64,000 bases of DNA from an uncultured Trichococcus sp. (GCF_963667775.1 NZ_OY764015.1:3089001-3153000), one strand, 5' to 3'. Positions 22,986-31,581 are shown, counted from the first letter of the stretch. Numbers and translations are program-made. Notes: generated by a model not told the origin, from the letters alone.

Positions 22986-24728
22986 GTGCCAAAATTAGTT
23001 GATTTAAAAGCAAAACCGTACAATCTGAGCGACAAACAGATCGATTGGGTAAACGAAACAATCGCCGGCATGACGGATGAGGAAAAAGTAGGACAATTGT
23101 TCACGAACCTATTCTTCTTCGGAAATGATGCCTTCTCAGGGAACGACTTCACCAATCAAGAAATCATCGAAAAATTCCACATCGGTGGCGCACGTTATCA
23201 CGGCAACTCAAAAGAAGATATCCAAGATTTATTGAACGAATTGCAATCCATGTCCAAAATTCCTCTGTTGGTAGCTGCCAACTGCGACTCAGGCGGAAAC
23301 GGCGCATGTGGCGAAGGAACATACATCGCTTCTGGTGCACAGTGTGAAGCTTCAGGCGACCCACAAGTTTCTTATCATGCCGGGTTGGTTTCGGCCCGTG
23401 AAGAAAAAGCATTGGGAGTAAACGTCAACTTCGACCCATGTGTGGATATCCTTTACAACTGGAGAAACACAATCGTCAATACGCGTGCTTACGGTACGGA
23501 TGCGGAAACTGTCATCAAATATACGAATGCTTATTTGGATGGCTTGACTGCTGAAAACGGCGAAAATATGGAAGACGGCGTTATCCAATGCATCAAGCAC
23601 TTCCCTGGAGACGGGACAGAAGAACGCGACCAGCATCTGGTCTTGGGCATCAATGAATTAAGCCCTGAAGAGTGGCGCGCTTCCTTCGGTAAAGTGTACC
23701 AAAACCACATCGATCGCGGTGTTGAAATGATCATGGCAGGCCACATTGCAGTCCCTGCTTTGCAAAAAGAATTGAACCCTTCGTTGGAAGACAAAGACAT
23801 CATGCCGGCGACATTGGCTGAAGAACTGATCCAAGATGAATTGAAGACTGAATTAGGCTTCAATGGCTTGGTCATCACGGATGCAACACACATGTTGGGC
23901 ATGACATCCGCTATGCGCCGCGAAGATTATGTTCCAAAAGCAATCGCAGCTGGTTGCGATATGTTCCTGTTCTTTAACAACATCGAAGAGGACTTCGGCT
24001 TCATGTTGAAGGGCTACCAAAACGGCGTTATCACGGAAGAACGTTTGACTGATGCGTTGCGTCGTATATTGGGTTTGAAAGCTAAATTGCATTTGCCGGA
24101 AAAACAAGCAAACGGCACATTGTTGCGCACACGCGAAGACTTGAATGTCATCGGCTGTGAAGAACATCTGCAATGGAGAGCGGAAGCTGCTGATAAAGGG
24201 ATTTCTTTGATCAAAGATACCCAAAACAACTTGCCGATCAACCCTGTTGATCACAAACGCATTCGTCTGTATATGTTGGAAGGCGAAAAAGGCGGAATCA
24301 ATGATGCAGGTTCAGCAACGCAACAACTGCTCGTTGATGAATTGACAAGCCGCGGCTATGAAGTGACCGTCAACGAACGCGGTTCACGCGTTAAAGGCGC
24401 TACTTTGAAATACCGTGATGAAGTGGACTTCGCTTTGGAAGTATCTGACATCTTCGGCTATGGCGCACAAAACAACTATCGAATCCAATGGAGCACTGCC
24501 ATGGCAAACGAAGTTCCATGGTTCGTTTGGGAAGTTCCACATGCCTTCGTTTCATTGAACTTCACGACACACTTGCATGACGCAACTATGGTGAAGACAT
24601 TCATCAATGCTTACCACAACAATGAAGAAACAATCAAACAAGTCGTCGACAAACTGGAAGGCAAATCCGAATTCAAAGGCGGACACAACGACCTCGTTTG
24701 GACCGACAAATGGCAAGCAAAACTTTAG
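22986..24728 (+). CDS. Intracellular GH3 glycosidase, NagZ-like
   Basis: A 580-residue glycoside hydrolase family 3 protein without a signal peptide. KHFPGDG (204-210) is followed by the DQH dyad (Asp215, His217), and the nucleophile is Asp299 in VITDATHMLG. The Asp-His dyad is the acid/base arrangement of the NagZ branch, which acts on N-acetylhexosaminides. The substituted positions (Asp rather than His after KHFPG, Gln in the dyad) and a long C-terminal part suggest a different substrate. Being next to the glucuronate genes, it may trim an imported oligosaccharide containing uronic acid. The start is GTG 22986 after AGGAGG; an upstream in-frame TTG at 22947 has no ribosome site. Confidence 0.8.
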   Translation: MPKLVDLKAKPYNLSDKQIDWVNETIAGMTDEEKVGQLFTNLFFFGNDAFSGNDFTNQEIIEKFHIGGARYHGNSKEDIQDLLNELQSMSKIPLLVAANCDSGGNGACGEGTYIASGAQCEASGDPQVSYHAGLVSAREEKALGVNVNFDPCVDILYNWRNTIVNTRAYGTDAETVIKYTNAYLDGLTAENGENMEDGVIQCIKHFPGDGTEERDQHLVLGINELSPEEWRASFGKVYQNHIDRGVEMIMAGHIAVPALQKELNPSLEDKDIMPATLAEELIQDELKTELGFNGLVITDATHMLGMTSAMRREDYVPKAIAAGCDMFLFFNNIEEDFGFMLKGYQNGVITEERLTDALRRILGLKAKLHLPEKQANGTLLRTREDLNVIGCEEHLQWRAEAADKGISLIKDTQNNLPINPVDHKRIRLYMLEGEKGGINDAGSATQQLLVDELTSRGYEVTVNERGSRVKGATLKYRDEVDFALEVSDIFGYGAQNNYRIQWSTAMANEVPWFVWEVPHAFVSLNFTTHLHDATMVKTFINAYHNNEETIKQVVDKLEGKSEFKGGHNDLVWTDKWQAKL

Positions 24729-24768
24729 GATACTGATGATGCACTGTGACCGTACCGGTCAAGTGTAT

Positions 24769-24803
24769 CATGGCTCTAAGCGATTGAAATCGCAAGAGCC
24801 ATG
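24769..24803 (+). other. Stable hairpin after the GH3 gene
   Basis: Perfect nine-base arms CATGGCTCT/AGAGCCATG enclose a second stem GCGATT/AATCGC. There is no T-tract, so it may be an RNA 3'-end stabiliser rather than a terminator. Confidence 0.5.
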
Positions 24804-24805
24804 AC

Positions 24806-25130
24806 AAATCCCGGGTAGAAACCGAGCACTAAGAGGACAAACACAAAGCGGACGTTTTTTGTCCGTGTGTGTTTGTCAGCTTAGGCGCAGGTTTCTGGGA
24901 TTCAGAGTTCAACTAAAAGGATACGATGAATTGCGTTTAGAGGGTGAGCACTAAGAGGACATTACGAGAACGGCCGCTTTTTGGCCGTGACGTAATGTCA
25001 ACTTAGGCGGAACCCTCTGCAATTCAGAGTTCAACTAAAACAGAGTGTGATGAATCCTGAGCTCAGCGTTAGGCGGAGAACTCTAGGATTCAGAACCGTT
25101 CTAAAGGATACGATGAATTGCATTCAGAAG
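24806..25130. repeat. Array of diverged structured repeats with covarying stems
   Basis: Three consecutive palindromic units and a broken fourth fill most of the 600-bp gap between the GH3 and AraC genes. Outer arms are 24807-24822/24890-24902, 24929-24945/25012-25024 and 25053-25064/25078-25090. Shared joints are GAGCACTAAGAGGACA, CTTAGGCG, ATTCAGAGTTCAACTAAAA and GATACGATGAAT. The arms differ between units yet remain complementary. The layout and the AGAG(C/T)GTGATGA joint match the 123-bp repeats after cstR. Confidence 0.8.
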
Positions 25131-25188
25131 GCATCCTGCTAATGTACCATTTTGTTCACAAATCACCCAAAACACTGTTGTACCAAGT

Positions 25189-25225
25189 AAAGTCGAGAAG
25201 TCTTTTTCTCGACTTTGTTTTTTTT
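25189..25225 (+). terminator. Terminator upstream of the AraC operon
   Basis: Perfect 11-bp arms AAAGTCGAGAA/TTCTCGACTTT followed by G and eight T. Confidence 0.9.
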
Positions 25226-25281
25226 GAACAATAAAAAGCATTCACAGTCAATTGTTCAGAAAATGTAAGCAGTTTAGGATA

Positions 25282-25310
25282 TTGAATTGTAAACGCTGTT
25301 ATTTTATACT
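25282..25310 (+). promoter_or_regulatory. AraC operon promoter with CcpA cre in the spacer
   Basis: TTGAAT (25282-25287), a 17-bp spacer and TATACT (25305-25310). The spacer contains TGTAAACGCTGTTA (25288-25301), one mismatch from the cre consensus TGWAANCGNTNNCA, an ideal place for catabolite repression. Confidence 0.75.
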
Positions 25311-25332
25311 TTAAAGTGTCAAAGAGAGGGAG

Positions 25333-26196
25333 GTGACACGTATCGTTGAAAAGTTGTTGATAGGATATCACGTAAAAGGACAAGAATACACCCTTGATTT
25401 CCATACACATCCTCAATATGAAATATTCCTGTTCCACGGCGGAAATTGTCGATTCCTGGTCGGTAATAAAATCTATTACCTGCAGCCCGGCGACTTGCTG
25501 ATGATGGATGGGATGACGGTTCATCGCGCCTACGTCATCGGAGACAAGAATGCCTATGAACGCAGCATCGTCCATTTCGATGCCGACTGGATTACGCCTT
25601 TACTAAATGACCTGAACATTGACTACCTCTTGCGGTTCTTTACTGAAAATCGTAATGGCCTCATAAGAAGATTCCATAAAAAGGATGAGCTCCAACTGGA
25701 TAGTGCTATCCGCGAATTGAATCATCTACAGGCATTGGATCAGTCCTATGCGAACGAAGCCAAAAGAAAACTTTCTCTCGTACAATTGTTGCTTTTGATC
25801 GATTCGGCGACGGATAAAATTGTGGAAAAAGGACAAGTTTATGTCGATGAAAAAACACAGATCGCGGAGAAGGTTTCGGAATACATTTTTAAGCATTACC
25901 GAGACTCGTTCAACATTGATGATATCGCCTCTGCCCTTAATTTGAGCAAATCGTATTTGTCCCATGCCTTTAAAGAAATAACCGGAAACACAATCATGGC
26001 TTATGCGATGGGATATCGGTTATCGCAGGCGTGCACGGCTTTATTGATGGAACCGACCAAATCCATCAAAATGATTTCCGGCGAATGCGGTTTTGAAAGC
26101 GACGCCCATTTCAGCAGGTATTTCAAACAGAACATCGGCACCACGCCGAGTACGTACAGAAAGAATAATAGAATCAGCATAGAAAAAGGAGAATGA
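25333..26196 (+). CDS. AraC-family regulator with cupin sensor domain
   Basis: A 287-residue protein with an N-terminal cupin (FHTHPQYEIFLFHGG near residue 24, LQPGDLLMMDG near 51) and a C-terminal double helix-turn-helix (about residues 185-280, with NIDDIASALNLSKSYLSHAFKEITG and the ending FSRYFKQNIGTTPSTYRK). Such regulators bind a sugar in the cupin and usually activate the adjacent operon. Its stop codon overlaps the start of the first oxidoreductase gene, so it is co-transcribed with the genes it likely controls. The GTG start at 25333 abuts an AGGGAG sequence and is not fully certain. Confidence 0.85.
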   Translation: MTRIVEKLLIGYHVKGQEYTLDFHTHPQYEIFLFHGGNCRFLVGNKIYYLQPGDLLMMDGMTVHRAYVIGDKNAYERSIVHFDADWITPLLNDLNIDYLLRFFTENRNGLIRRFHKKDELQLDSAIRELNHLQALDQSYANEAKRKLSLVQLLLLIDSATDKIVEKGQVYVDEKTQIAEKVSEYIFKHYRDSFNIDDIASALNLSKSYLSHAFKEITGNTIMAYAMGYRLSQACTALLMEPTKSIKMISGECGFESDAHFSRYFKQNIGTTPSTYRKNNRISIEKGE

Positions 26197-27377
26197 TGAA
26201 AATGACAGAAAAAGTGAAATTAGGAATTATCGGTTACGGTGCAGAAGGCGGCATGTATGCAAGTTTCTTCAAAAATAACGATGAGCGTCTGAACGACAAC
26301 ATCGAATTGGTAGCAGTCTGCGACAACGATCCGGCTAAAAAAGCAAAAGTTGCTGAAGATTTTCCGGGCTTGCCTTTCTTCGACAACTACTTGGATCTGT
26401 TGGATTCCGGTGTTGTGAACGCGATCGTAACGACTGTTCCCCATTATGACCACTGTGTGATGGGTATCGCTGCAATTGAGCGCGGCATCCACTTATTGGG
26501 TGAAAAACCGGCCGGTGTCTATACGAAAGATGTGGAACGTTTGATCGAAACATCGAAGCAACACCCGGAGACGACTTTTGCGATTTTCTTCAACCAACGC
26601 ACAAACCCCCTTTACCGCAGAGTAAAAGAATTGATGGATGAAAAAGCAATCGGCGATCTGCAGCGCGCAACATGGATCATCACAACTTGGTGGAGACCAC
26701 AAGGCTATTACAACCAAAGCGCATGGCGTGCGACTTGGGGTGGAGAAGGCGGCGGCGTGTTGGTGAATCAAGCCCCTCACCAATTGGATCTGTTGCAATG
26801 GATCTGCGGAAAGCCTGAAAAAGTATACGCGAAATTGCAATACGGTGCTGGACGCAACATCGTAGTGGAAAATGAAGTGAATGCACTCTTGGACTTCGGA
26901 AACGGCGCCACCGGTTCATTCATCACCTGCACAAACGATATTGTCGGCACGGACCGCTTTGAAATCTTCGGGACAAAAGGGAAAATCATCGTTGAAGATT
27001 CGAAAAAACTGATCGTGAAACAACTGACTGCTCCTGAAGAGGAATTGTCCGAAAACATGGATATGGAGGATGTCATGAAACTCTTCATGGGACAGGTCAA
27101 CATGGAAGACTACGTCACGGTCACTGAAGAAGAATTTGTGACGCCACATGGCTTGCAGCACATTTCCGTATTGAATAATTTTGCTGATCATATCGTTAAA
27201 GGTGAACCTTTATTGGCCAATGGCGAAGAAGGGATCAACGGGGTTACTTTGGCTAACGCGATGCACCTATCCTCATGGTTGGATAAAGAAGTGGACTACA
27301 AGGTGGACGGCGATCTGTATCTGGCAGAATTGAACAAACGTATTGCTGAAGAAGGTAAGTTTGAACAAAAAAAATAA
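26193..27377 (+). CDS. Gfo/Idh/MocA-family oxidoreductase 1
   Basis: A 394-residue NAD(P)-dependent sugar or polyol dehydrogenase. The Rossmann motif is GIIGYGAEGG (residues 11-20), the catalytic lysine lies in GEKP (Lys105) and the substrate-binding QAPHQLDLL has His196. It overlaps the AraC stop codon (ATGA), so expression is coupled. Together with two more proteins of the same family and a TIM-barrel isomerase it forms a four-gene catabolic set. Its length, above the usual 330-380, comes from a long C-terminal part. Substrate is unknown. ATG codons at 26193, 26196 and 26202 are all possible starts after AAGGAG. Confidence 0.88.
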   Translation: MMKMTEKVKLGIIGYGAEGGMYASFFKNNDERLNDNIELVAVCDNDPAKKAKVAEDFPGLPFFDNYLDLLDSGVVNAIVTTVPHYDHCVMGIAAIERGIHLLGEKPAGVYTKDVERLIETSKQHPETTFAIFFNQRTNPLYRRVKELMDEKAIGDLQRATWIITTWWRPQGYYNQSAWRATWGGEGGGVLVNQAPHQLDLLQWICGKPEKVYAKLQYGAGRNIVVENEVNALLDFGNGATGSFITCTNDIVGTDRFEIFGTKGKIIVEDSKKLIVKQLTAPEEELSENMDMEDVMKLFMGQVNMEDYVTVTEEEFVTPHGLQHISVLNNFADHIVKGEPLLANGEEGINGVTLANAMHLSSWLDKEVDYKVDGDLYLAELNKRIAEEGKFEQKK

Positions 27378-27396
27378 GAAAGTGACGTGATCAGGG

Positions 27397-28410
27397 ATGT
27401 TAAGAGCGGCAATAATTGGATTAGGTGATGTATCGCCAGTCCACAAATATGCTATCGACGCCAGCAACAATGGTGAATTGGTTGCGGTCTGCGACGCAAA
27501 TGAAGCCTTGAAGACCAAATATCCGGAGCTGCCTTTTTATACAGATGCAGAAACGATGTTGGAAAAAGAGAATTTGGATGTTGTACATATCTGCTTGCCG
27601 CACTACCTGCATTATCCGATCACGAAACTTTGCGTTGAAAAAGGCGTGCACGTTTTCCAGGAAAAGCCTCTAGCATTGAGTTACGAGGAAGGGCTGAAGA
27701 CTCTCGCCTTGGCCGAGGAAAGCGACAAGAAAATCGGCGTGTGTTTCCAAAATCGTTACAACGAAACTTTTTTGGAACTGAAAAGATTGCTCGCGGACGA
27801 AAATGTCGGTGCAGTGACAGCTGTAAAGGGATTGGTGGCATGGTATCGGCCGGAAACCTATTACACCACCAAACCATGGCGCGGTCAGATGGAATTTGCC
27901 GGTGGCGGATCCATCATCAACCAAGCTATCCACACGCTTGATCTGATGCAGGTCTTAGGCGGAGAGCTCGACCGCTGCAAAGCTAGTTTGTCAAATATCA
28001 CAGATTACGACATCGAAGTCGAGGACACTGCCGTAGCGAACTTCACATTCAAAAACGGTGCGCGCGGATTCTATATGTCAACCAATGCCTATGCCGAAAA
28101 TTCCAGCGTAGAATTGCAGGTCATCACCGAGAAGGAAAAATTCACGATCAAGGATAATTGTCTATATCGTTCGAACAGCTCAGGCGAAAAAGAACTACAC
28201 CTGCAGGACACGCCGATGCAAGGAACGAAATTCTATTACGGGCCAAGCCATTCTGCCTTGACTCAGCGTTTTTACAACGCAATCGAAGCAGATACGGATG
28301 ACTATGTGACCGTTAGGGAAGCCTTGCCGGCCATGCTGATGATCGATGCAATGAAATTATCGTCAAGAGAAAATCGTACAATCGAAGTGGAGGAAATTAT
28401 CAATGGCTAA
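27397..28410 (+). CDS. Gfo/Idh/MocA-family oxidoreductase 2
   Basis: A 337-residue protein with the N-terminal Rossmann segment AAIIGLGDVSPVH, the lysine motif QEKP (Lys90) and the substrate-side INQAIHTLDLM. The family oxidises or reduces hydroxyl groups of sugars, inositols and glycosides, often keeping NAD(H) bound. It lies 19 bases after oxidoreductase 1, and its end overlaps the isomerase gene by eight bases. Two such enzymes next to each other could catalyse the oxidation and later re-reduction of one carbon, as in 3-keto-glycoside pathways; this is inference. Confidence 0.87.
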   Translation: MLRAAIIGLGDVSPVHKYAIDASNNGELVAVCDANEALKTKYPELPFYTDAETMLEKENLDVVHICLPHYLHYPITKLCVEKGVHVFQEKPLALSYEEGLKTLALAEESDKKIGVCFQNRYNETFLELKRLLADENVGAVTAVKGLVAWYRPETYYTTKPWRGQMEFAGGGSIINQAIHTLDLMQVLGGELDRCKASLSNITDYDIEVEDTAVANFTFKNGARGFYMSTNAYAENSSVELQVITEKEKFTIKDNCLYRSNSSGEKELHLQDTPMQGTKFYYGPSHSALTQRFYNAIEADTDDYVTVREALPAMLMIDAMKLSSRENRTIEVEEIING

Positions 28411-29266
28411 AGTTAAAATAGGGGTACAAGCATCAACGGTGAAAACAAGTTTTGAAGAAGTAGGTCCTTACGAGACACTGAAGAAATTGCATGATATCGG
28501 CTATAATTCGATTGAAATTTCGCAAGTGGCGACAACGCCCGAGAACATTGCCCAAATCCAAAAAGCGACAGCTGATTTCGGTATGGAAGTTGCTTCCATG
28601 AGTGCTTCATTGAAACCCCAAGTGAAAGACGGTGAATCTTTGACGACACACTACGACAAAATCGTAGCTGACTGCAAAGCAGTCGGTACGGATCTGTTGC
28701 GCATCGGCATGCTTCCGATCGACGCTATGGCCAGTCTGGATAAAGTGCTGGAATTCTGCCATGACGTCAATGAAGTGACGCAAAAACTGAAAGAAGACGG
28801 CATCACTTTGTACTACCATAACCACCACATCGAATTCCGAAAATACGACGGTAAATTCCTGTTGGATATCATCCGCGAAAAAGCGCCACTGTTGGGCTTT
28901 GAGCTGGATGTTCACTGGGTGCAGCGCGGGGGTGCAAACCCACTTGAAGTCATCAAAGACTACAAAGGCAAGGTGGAATTGATTCATTTGAAGGACTACC
29001 GTATCGCTGAAATTCCACAAGATGGCTTCGATGCTTTGTACAGTGGGGATCTTGTCAAATTTATGGACTACTTCACAAACACAATTCAATTCGCTGAATT
29101 GGGAACAGGCAGTCTGCCTCTGAAAGAAATCATCGAGGAAAGCATCTCATCAGGCGCTCGCTACCTATTGGTGGAGCAGGATGACACTTATGGAGTGGAT
29201 CCGTTCGAAAGCTTGAAGATTTCTCGTGATCACTTACTGGAATTGGGTTACGGAAACCTGTTCTGA
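28403..29266 (+). CDS. Sugar phosphate isomerase/epimerase-like TIM-barrel protein
   Basis: A 287-residue AP-endonuclease-2/xylose-isomerase-like barrel. Metal-site segments are YYHNHHIEF (about residue 134), ELDVHWVQRGG (about 171) and LIHLKDY (about 194), and it ends with LLVEQDDTYG. Relatives are IolE, IolI, hydroxypyruvate isomerases and the DgpC-like proteins that cleave 3-oxidised glycosides. The eight-base overlap with the preceding oxidoreductase gene indicates tight coupling. An epimerase or a lyase acting on a keto-sugar is likely; the exact reaction is not determinable. Confidence 0.85.
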   Translation: MAKVKIGVQASTVKTSFEEVGPYETLKKLHDIGYNSIEISQVATTPENIAQIQKATADFGMEVASMSASLKPQVKDGESLTTHYDKIVADCKAVGTDLLRIGMLPIDAMASLDKVLEFCHDVNEVTQKLKEDGITLYYHNHHIEFRKYDGKFLLDIIREKAPLLGFELDVHWVQRGGANPLEVIKDYKGKVELIHLKDYRIAEIPQDGFDALYSGDLVKFMDYFTNTIQFAELGTGSLPLKEIIEESISSGARYLLVEQDDTYGVDPFESLKISRDHLLELGYGNLF

Positions 29267-29276
29267 TAAATCGGAT

Positions 29277-29312
29277 GAAGAAGTTCGGAGAATTTTCTCT
29301 TCGGACTTCTTC
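29277..29312 (+). other. Imperfect hairpin within the oxidoreductase operon
   Basis: GAAGAAGTTCGGA pairs with TTCGGACTTCTTC with two mismatches. No T-run follows, so it is a weak terminator or a processing site before the last gene. Confidence 0.45.
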
Positions 29313-29345
29313 CTATTATAGTTAAACATTATGGAGGTCATACAA

Positions 29346-30428
29346 ATGGGAAATAAAGATGGAATGAATTATGCCCCGAAAGGGAAAATAAACAGGGTAG
29401 TAGAACCAGGAGCATTCAACGTAGGTGTAACGGCACTGGATCACGGACACATCAATGGCATGACGAACGGATTGATCGAAGCCGGAGCGACAATCAAATA
29501 TGTCTACGATCCGGATGCTGAAAAAGTAGCAAATTATCTGGAATCATTCCCGGATGTAACCGTTGCGGAGTCTTTGGAGCAAATTCTGGAAGATCCCGAA
29601 ATCCATTTGGTTGCCGCTGCTGCGGTCCCTAACTTGCGCAGTGCGTTGGGAAATCGGGTCATGCGGGCAGGAAAAGACTACTTTACGGACAAGACCGGCT
29701 TCACGACACTTGAGCAACTCGAAGAAACCAAAAAGGTAGTTGCTGAGACCGGGAAAAAATATTGGGTTTACTTCAGCGAACGACTGCACGTGGAAGGCGC
29801 CGTATTTGCCGGCCAACTGATCGAAGAGGGCAGAATCGGCCGCGTTATCCAAGTGACTGGATTCGGACCGCATCGCCTGGATAAAGAGAAGCGTCCGGAT
29901 TGGTTCTTCAAAAAAGAACAGTACGGCGGCATTTTGGCTGACATCGGCAGCCACCAGATCGAGCAATTTCTCCACTATACGGGAAATACGAATGCGAAAG
30001 TGCTCCACAGCAAGGTCGGAAACTACAACAATCCGGCTACGCCTGAGTTGGAGGACTACGGGGATGCCACGCTGGTAGGCGATAATGGCGCTACCTTCAT
30101 CTTCAAGGTGGATTGGTTCACTCCGGACGGACTCGGGACATGGGGCGATGGCCGCACGTTCATCACCGGGACGGAAGGGACAATCGAAATCCGCAAATAC
30201 ATCAACGTGGCGACGGAGCAGACCGGCGATCACCTCTTCCTGGTGACGAAGGATGGCGAGGAGCACTATTCATTGACTGGCGAGGTCGGCTTCCCGTTCT
30301 TCGGCGAAATGATCTTGGACTGCGTCAACCGTACCGAACATGCGATGACGCAGGAACATATTTTCAAGGCGCAGGAATTATGCCTAAAAGCGCAGGAAAA
30401 AGCATTCAACATCACTGAAAATCTATAA
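29346..30428 (+). CDS. Gfo/Idh/MocA-family oxidoreductase 3 (atypical)
   Basis: A 360-residue member of the same family as the two upstream proteins but more distant. The cofactor loop reads ALDHGHING in place of a clean GxGxxG, and the usual EKP is DKT (Lys116 kept). ADIGSHQIEQFLHYTG provides the substrate-site histidine. The start is ATG 29346, six bases after GGAGGT; an upstream ATG at 29331 precedes that ribosome site. It closes the operon, ahead of a strong terminator. A role on the same substrate family as the other two is likely from position only. Confidence 0.83.
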   Translation: MGNKDGMNYAPKGKINRVVEPGAFNVGVTALDHGHINGMTNGLIEAGATIKYVYDPDAEKVANYLESFPDVTVAESLEQILEDPEIHLVAAAAVPNLRSALGNRVMRAGKDYFTDKTGFTTLEQLEETKKVVAETGKKYWVYFSERLHVEGAVFAGQLIEEGRIGRVIQVTGFGPHRLDKEKRPDWFFKKEQYGGILADIGSHQIEQFLHYTGNTNAKVLHSKVGNYNNPATPELEDYGDATLVGDNGATFIFKVDWFTPDGLGTWGDGRTFITGTEGTIEIRKYINVATEQTGDHLFLVTKDGEEHYSLTGEVGFPFFGEMILDCVNRTEHAMTQEHIFKAQELCLKAQEKAFNITENL

Positions 30429-30436
30429 AATATCAT

Positions 30437-30485
30437 CTCTCCCTTTTTTTCCGAATCAACCGGACAGAAAAGGGAGGGATTTTTG
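30437..30485 (+). terminator. Terminator of the oxidoreductase operon
   Basis: An A/T-rich stem (TCTCCCTTTT with AAAAGGGAGG) enclosing a CCG..CGG stem is followed by five T. Confidence 0.85.
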
Positions 30486-30489
30486 TTCT

Positions 30490-30773
30490 CATATAGGAAT
30501 TTATAAAATTTTCCAGAGTGAAAAGTGCATCACCGTAGGTGTTTCACAAGTTTACAAAATGTTTCATGCACCTAAAATGATGTCCAGCTTCACGGGTTAG
30601 CCCTTCGGAAATTAGATAAATCTGTCCTATTGCGCTCTTCGATGCTCAGTTGCATGGGACTCTTAGGGATTCATCCCTTAGAGCCCCAGTACAAGGTGAC
30701 CGTAGGGAACGTTGCAAGGACAGATTTCCTAAATTTCTTTCAGGGCTGAACGAACCCGTTCAGCTTTTCTTAT
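30490..30773 (-). repeat. Large intergenic repeat, copy B (284 bp, inverted relative to copy A)
   Basis: Reverse complement of 10585-10802 with a single substitution, plus a 67-bp segment at 30651-30717 that replaces one base of copy A. The extra segment is itself a hairpin (GGGACTCTTAGGGA and its partner). The repeat fills nearly all of the 430-bp gap between the oxidoreductase and quinone reductase genes. Confidence 0.92.
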
Positions 30774-30862
30774 TTTTCGGATGAGTGAGCATGCAACTTG
30801 AACTCTGGCCGGCAGCTTGTTATGATGCGGAGGAAGAACTATTGAGAGAATGAGGTGAAAGA

Positions 30863-31567
30863 ATGCAAACATTGGTCATCGTCAGCCACCCAAATTTGGC
30901 TGATTCAAATGCGCAAAGGTTTCTGTGGGAAAGTCTTCCGTCCGAAGGGGTGACTTGGCACCATCTTGAATCAGCTTATTCGGATGGCCAGATCGATCGG
31001 GAAGCCGAACAACAACAATTACTCCAGTATGACCGCATCATCTTCCAATTTCCGTTCTATTGGTACAGCTCGCCAGCTCTATTGAAGCAATGGCAGGATG
31101 TCGTCTTGACAGATGACTTTGCCTACGGAACTGACGGAGGCAGGTTGTCGGGAAAAGAATTCGGCCTTGTTTTGGCACTCGGTGTGAATGAACGGGAATA
31201 CCAGGCGGGGGGCAGGGAAGGCTTCACGATTTCGGAACTGACCCGTCCTTACCAAGCAATGGCGAAAAAATGCGGCATGGTGTACTTGCCGACGCTCACC
31301 GTTTCTAAATTCGATTACCTGAACGACAGCAAGAAGAAAGAATTGCTGATCGCTTACCAGCAATACCTTACAAAAGACAATGATGCCAGCCTCAAGGCTT
31401 CAGAAAACTGGTTCAAACTTCAGCTGCAGTCGCTCGGGAAAGCGGGTCTCTCTGAAGAGGATCAGCAACTGCTGGAACTTCTGATCACCCAGTTGGAAGA
31501 AAACCGCGAGCAACTGGATGATTTGGCGTGGACGTTGGCGGAGATGGAAGGTAGCCAGCTTGGATAA
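30863..31567 (+). CDS. Flavodoxin-like NAD(P)H quinone oxidoreductase
   Basis: A 234-residue protein of the KefF/YwrO/MdaB-type flavodoxin fold. It begins MQTLVIVSHPNLADSNAQ, the FMN/FAD phosphate loop, and has IIFQFPFYWYSSPALLKQW (about residues 59-77), typical of these NAD(P)H-dependent quinone or electrophile reductases. A roughly 60-residue helical extension at the C-terminus (after about 170) is longer than in the core family. It is 14 bases before a small helical protein, with which it probably forms an operon. Confidence 0.82.
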   Translation: MQTLVIVSHPNLADSNAQRFLWESLPSEGVTWHHLESAYSDGQIDREAEQQQLLQYDRIIFQFPFYWYSSPALLKQWQDVVLTDDFAYGTDGGRLSGKEFGLVLALGVNEREYQAGGREGFTISELTRPYQAMAKKCGMVYLPTLTVSKFDYLNDSKKKELLIAYQQYLTKDNDASLKASENWFKLQLQSLGKAGLSEEDQQLLELLITQLEENREQLDDLAWTLAEMEGSQLG

Positions 31568-31581
31568 AGGTAAAGTGAGGG

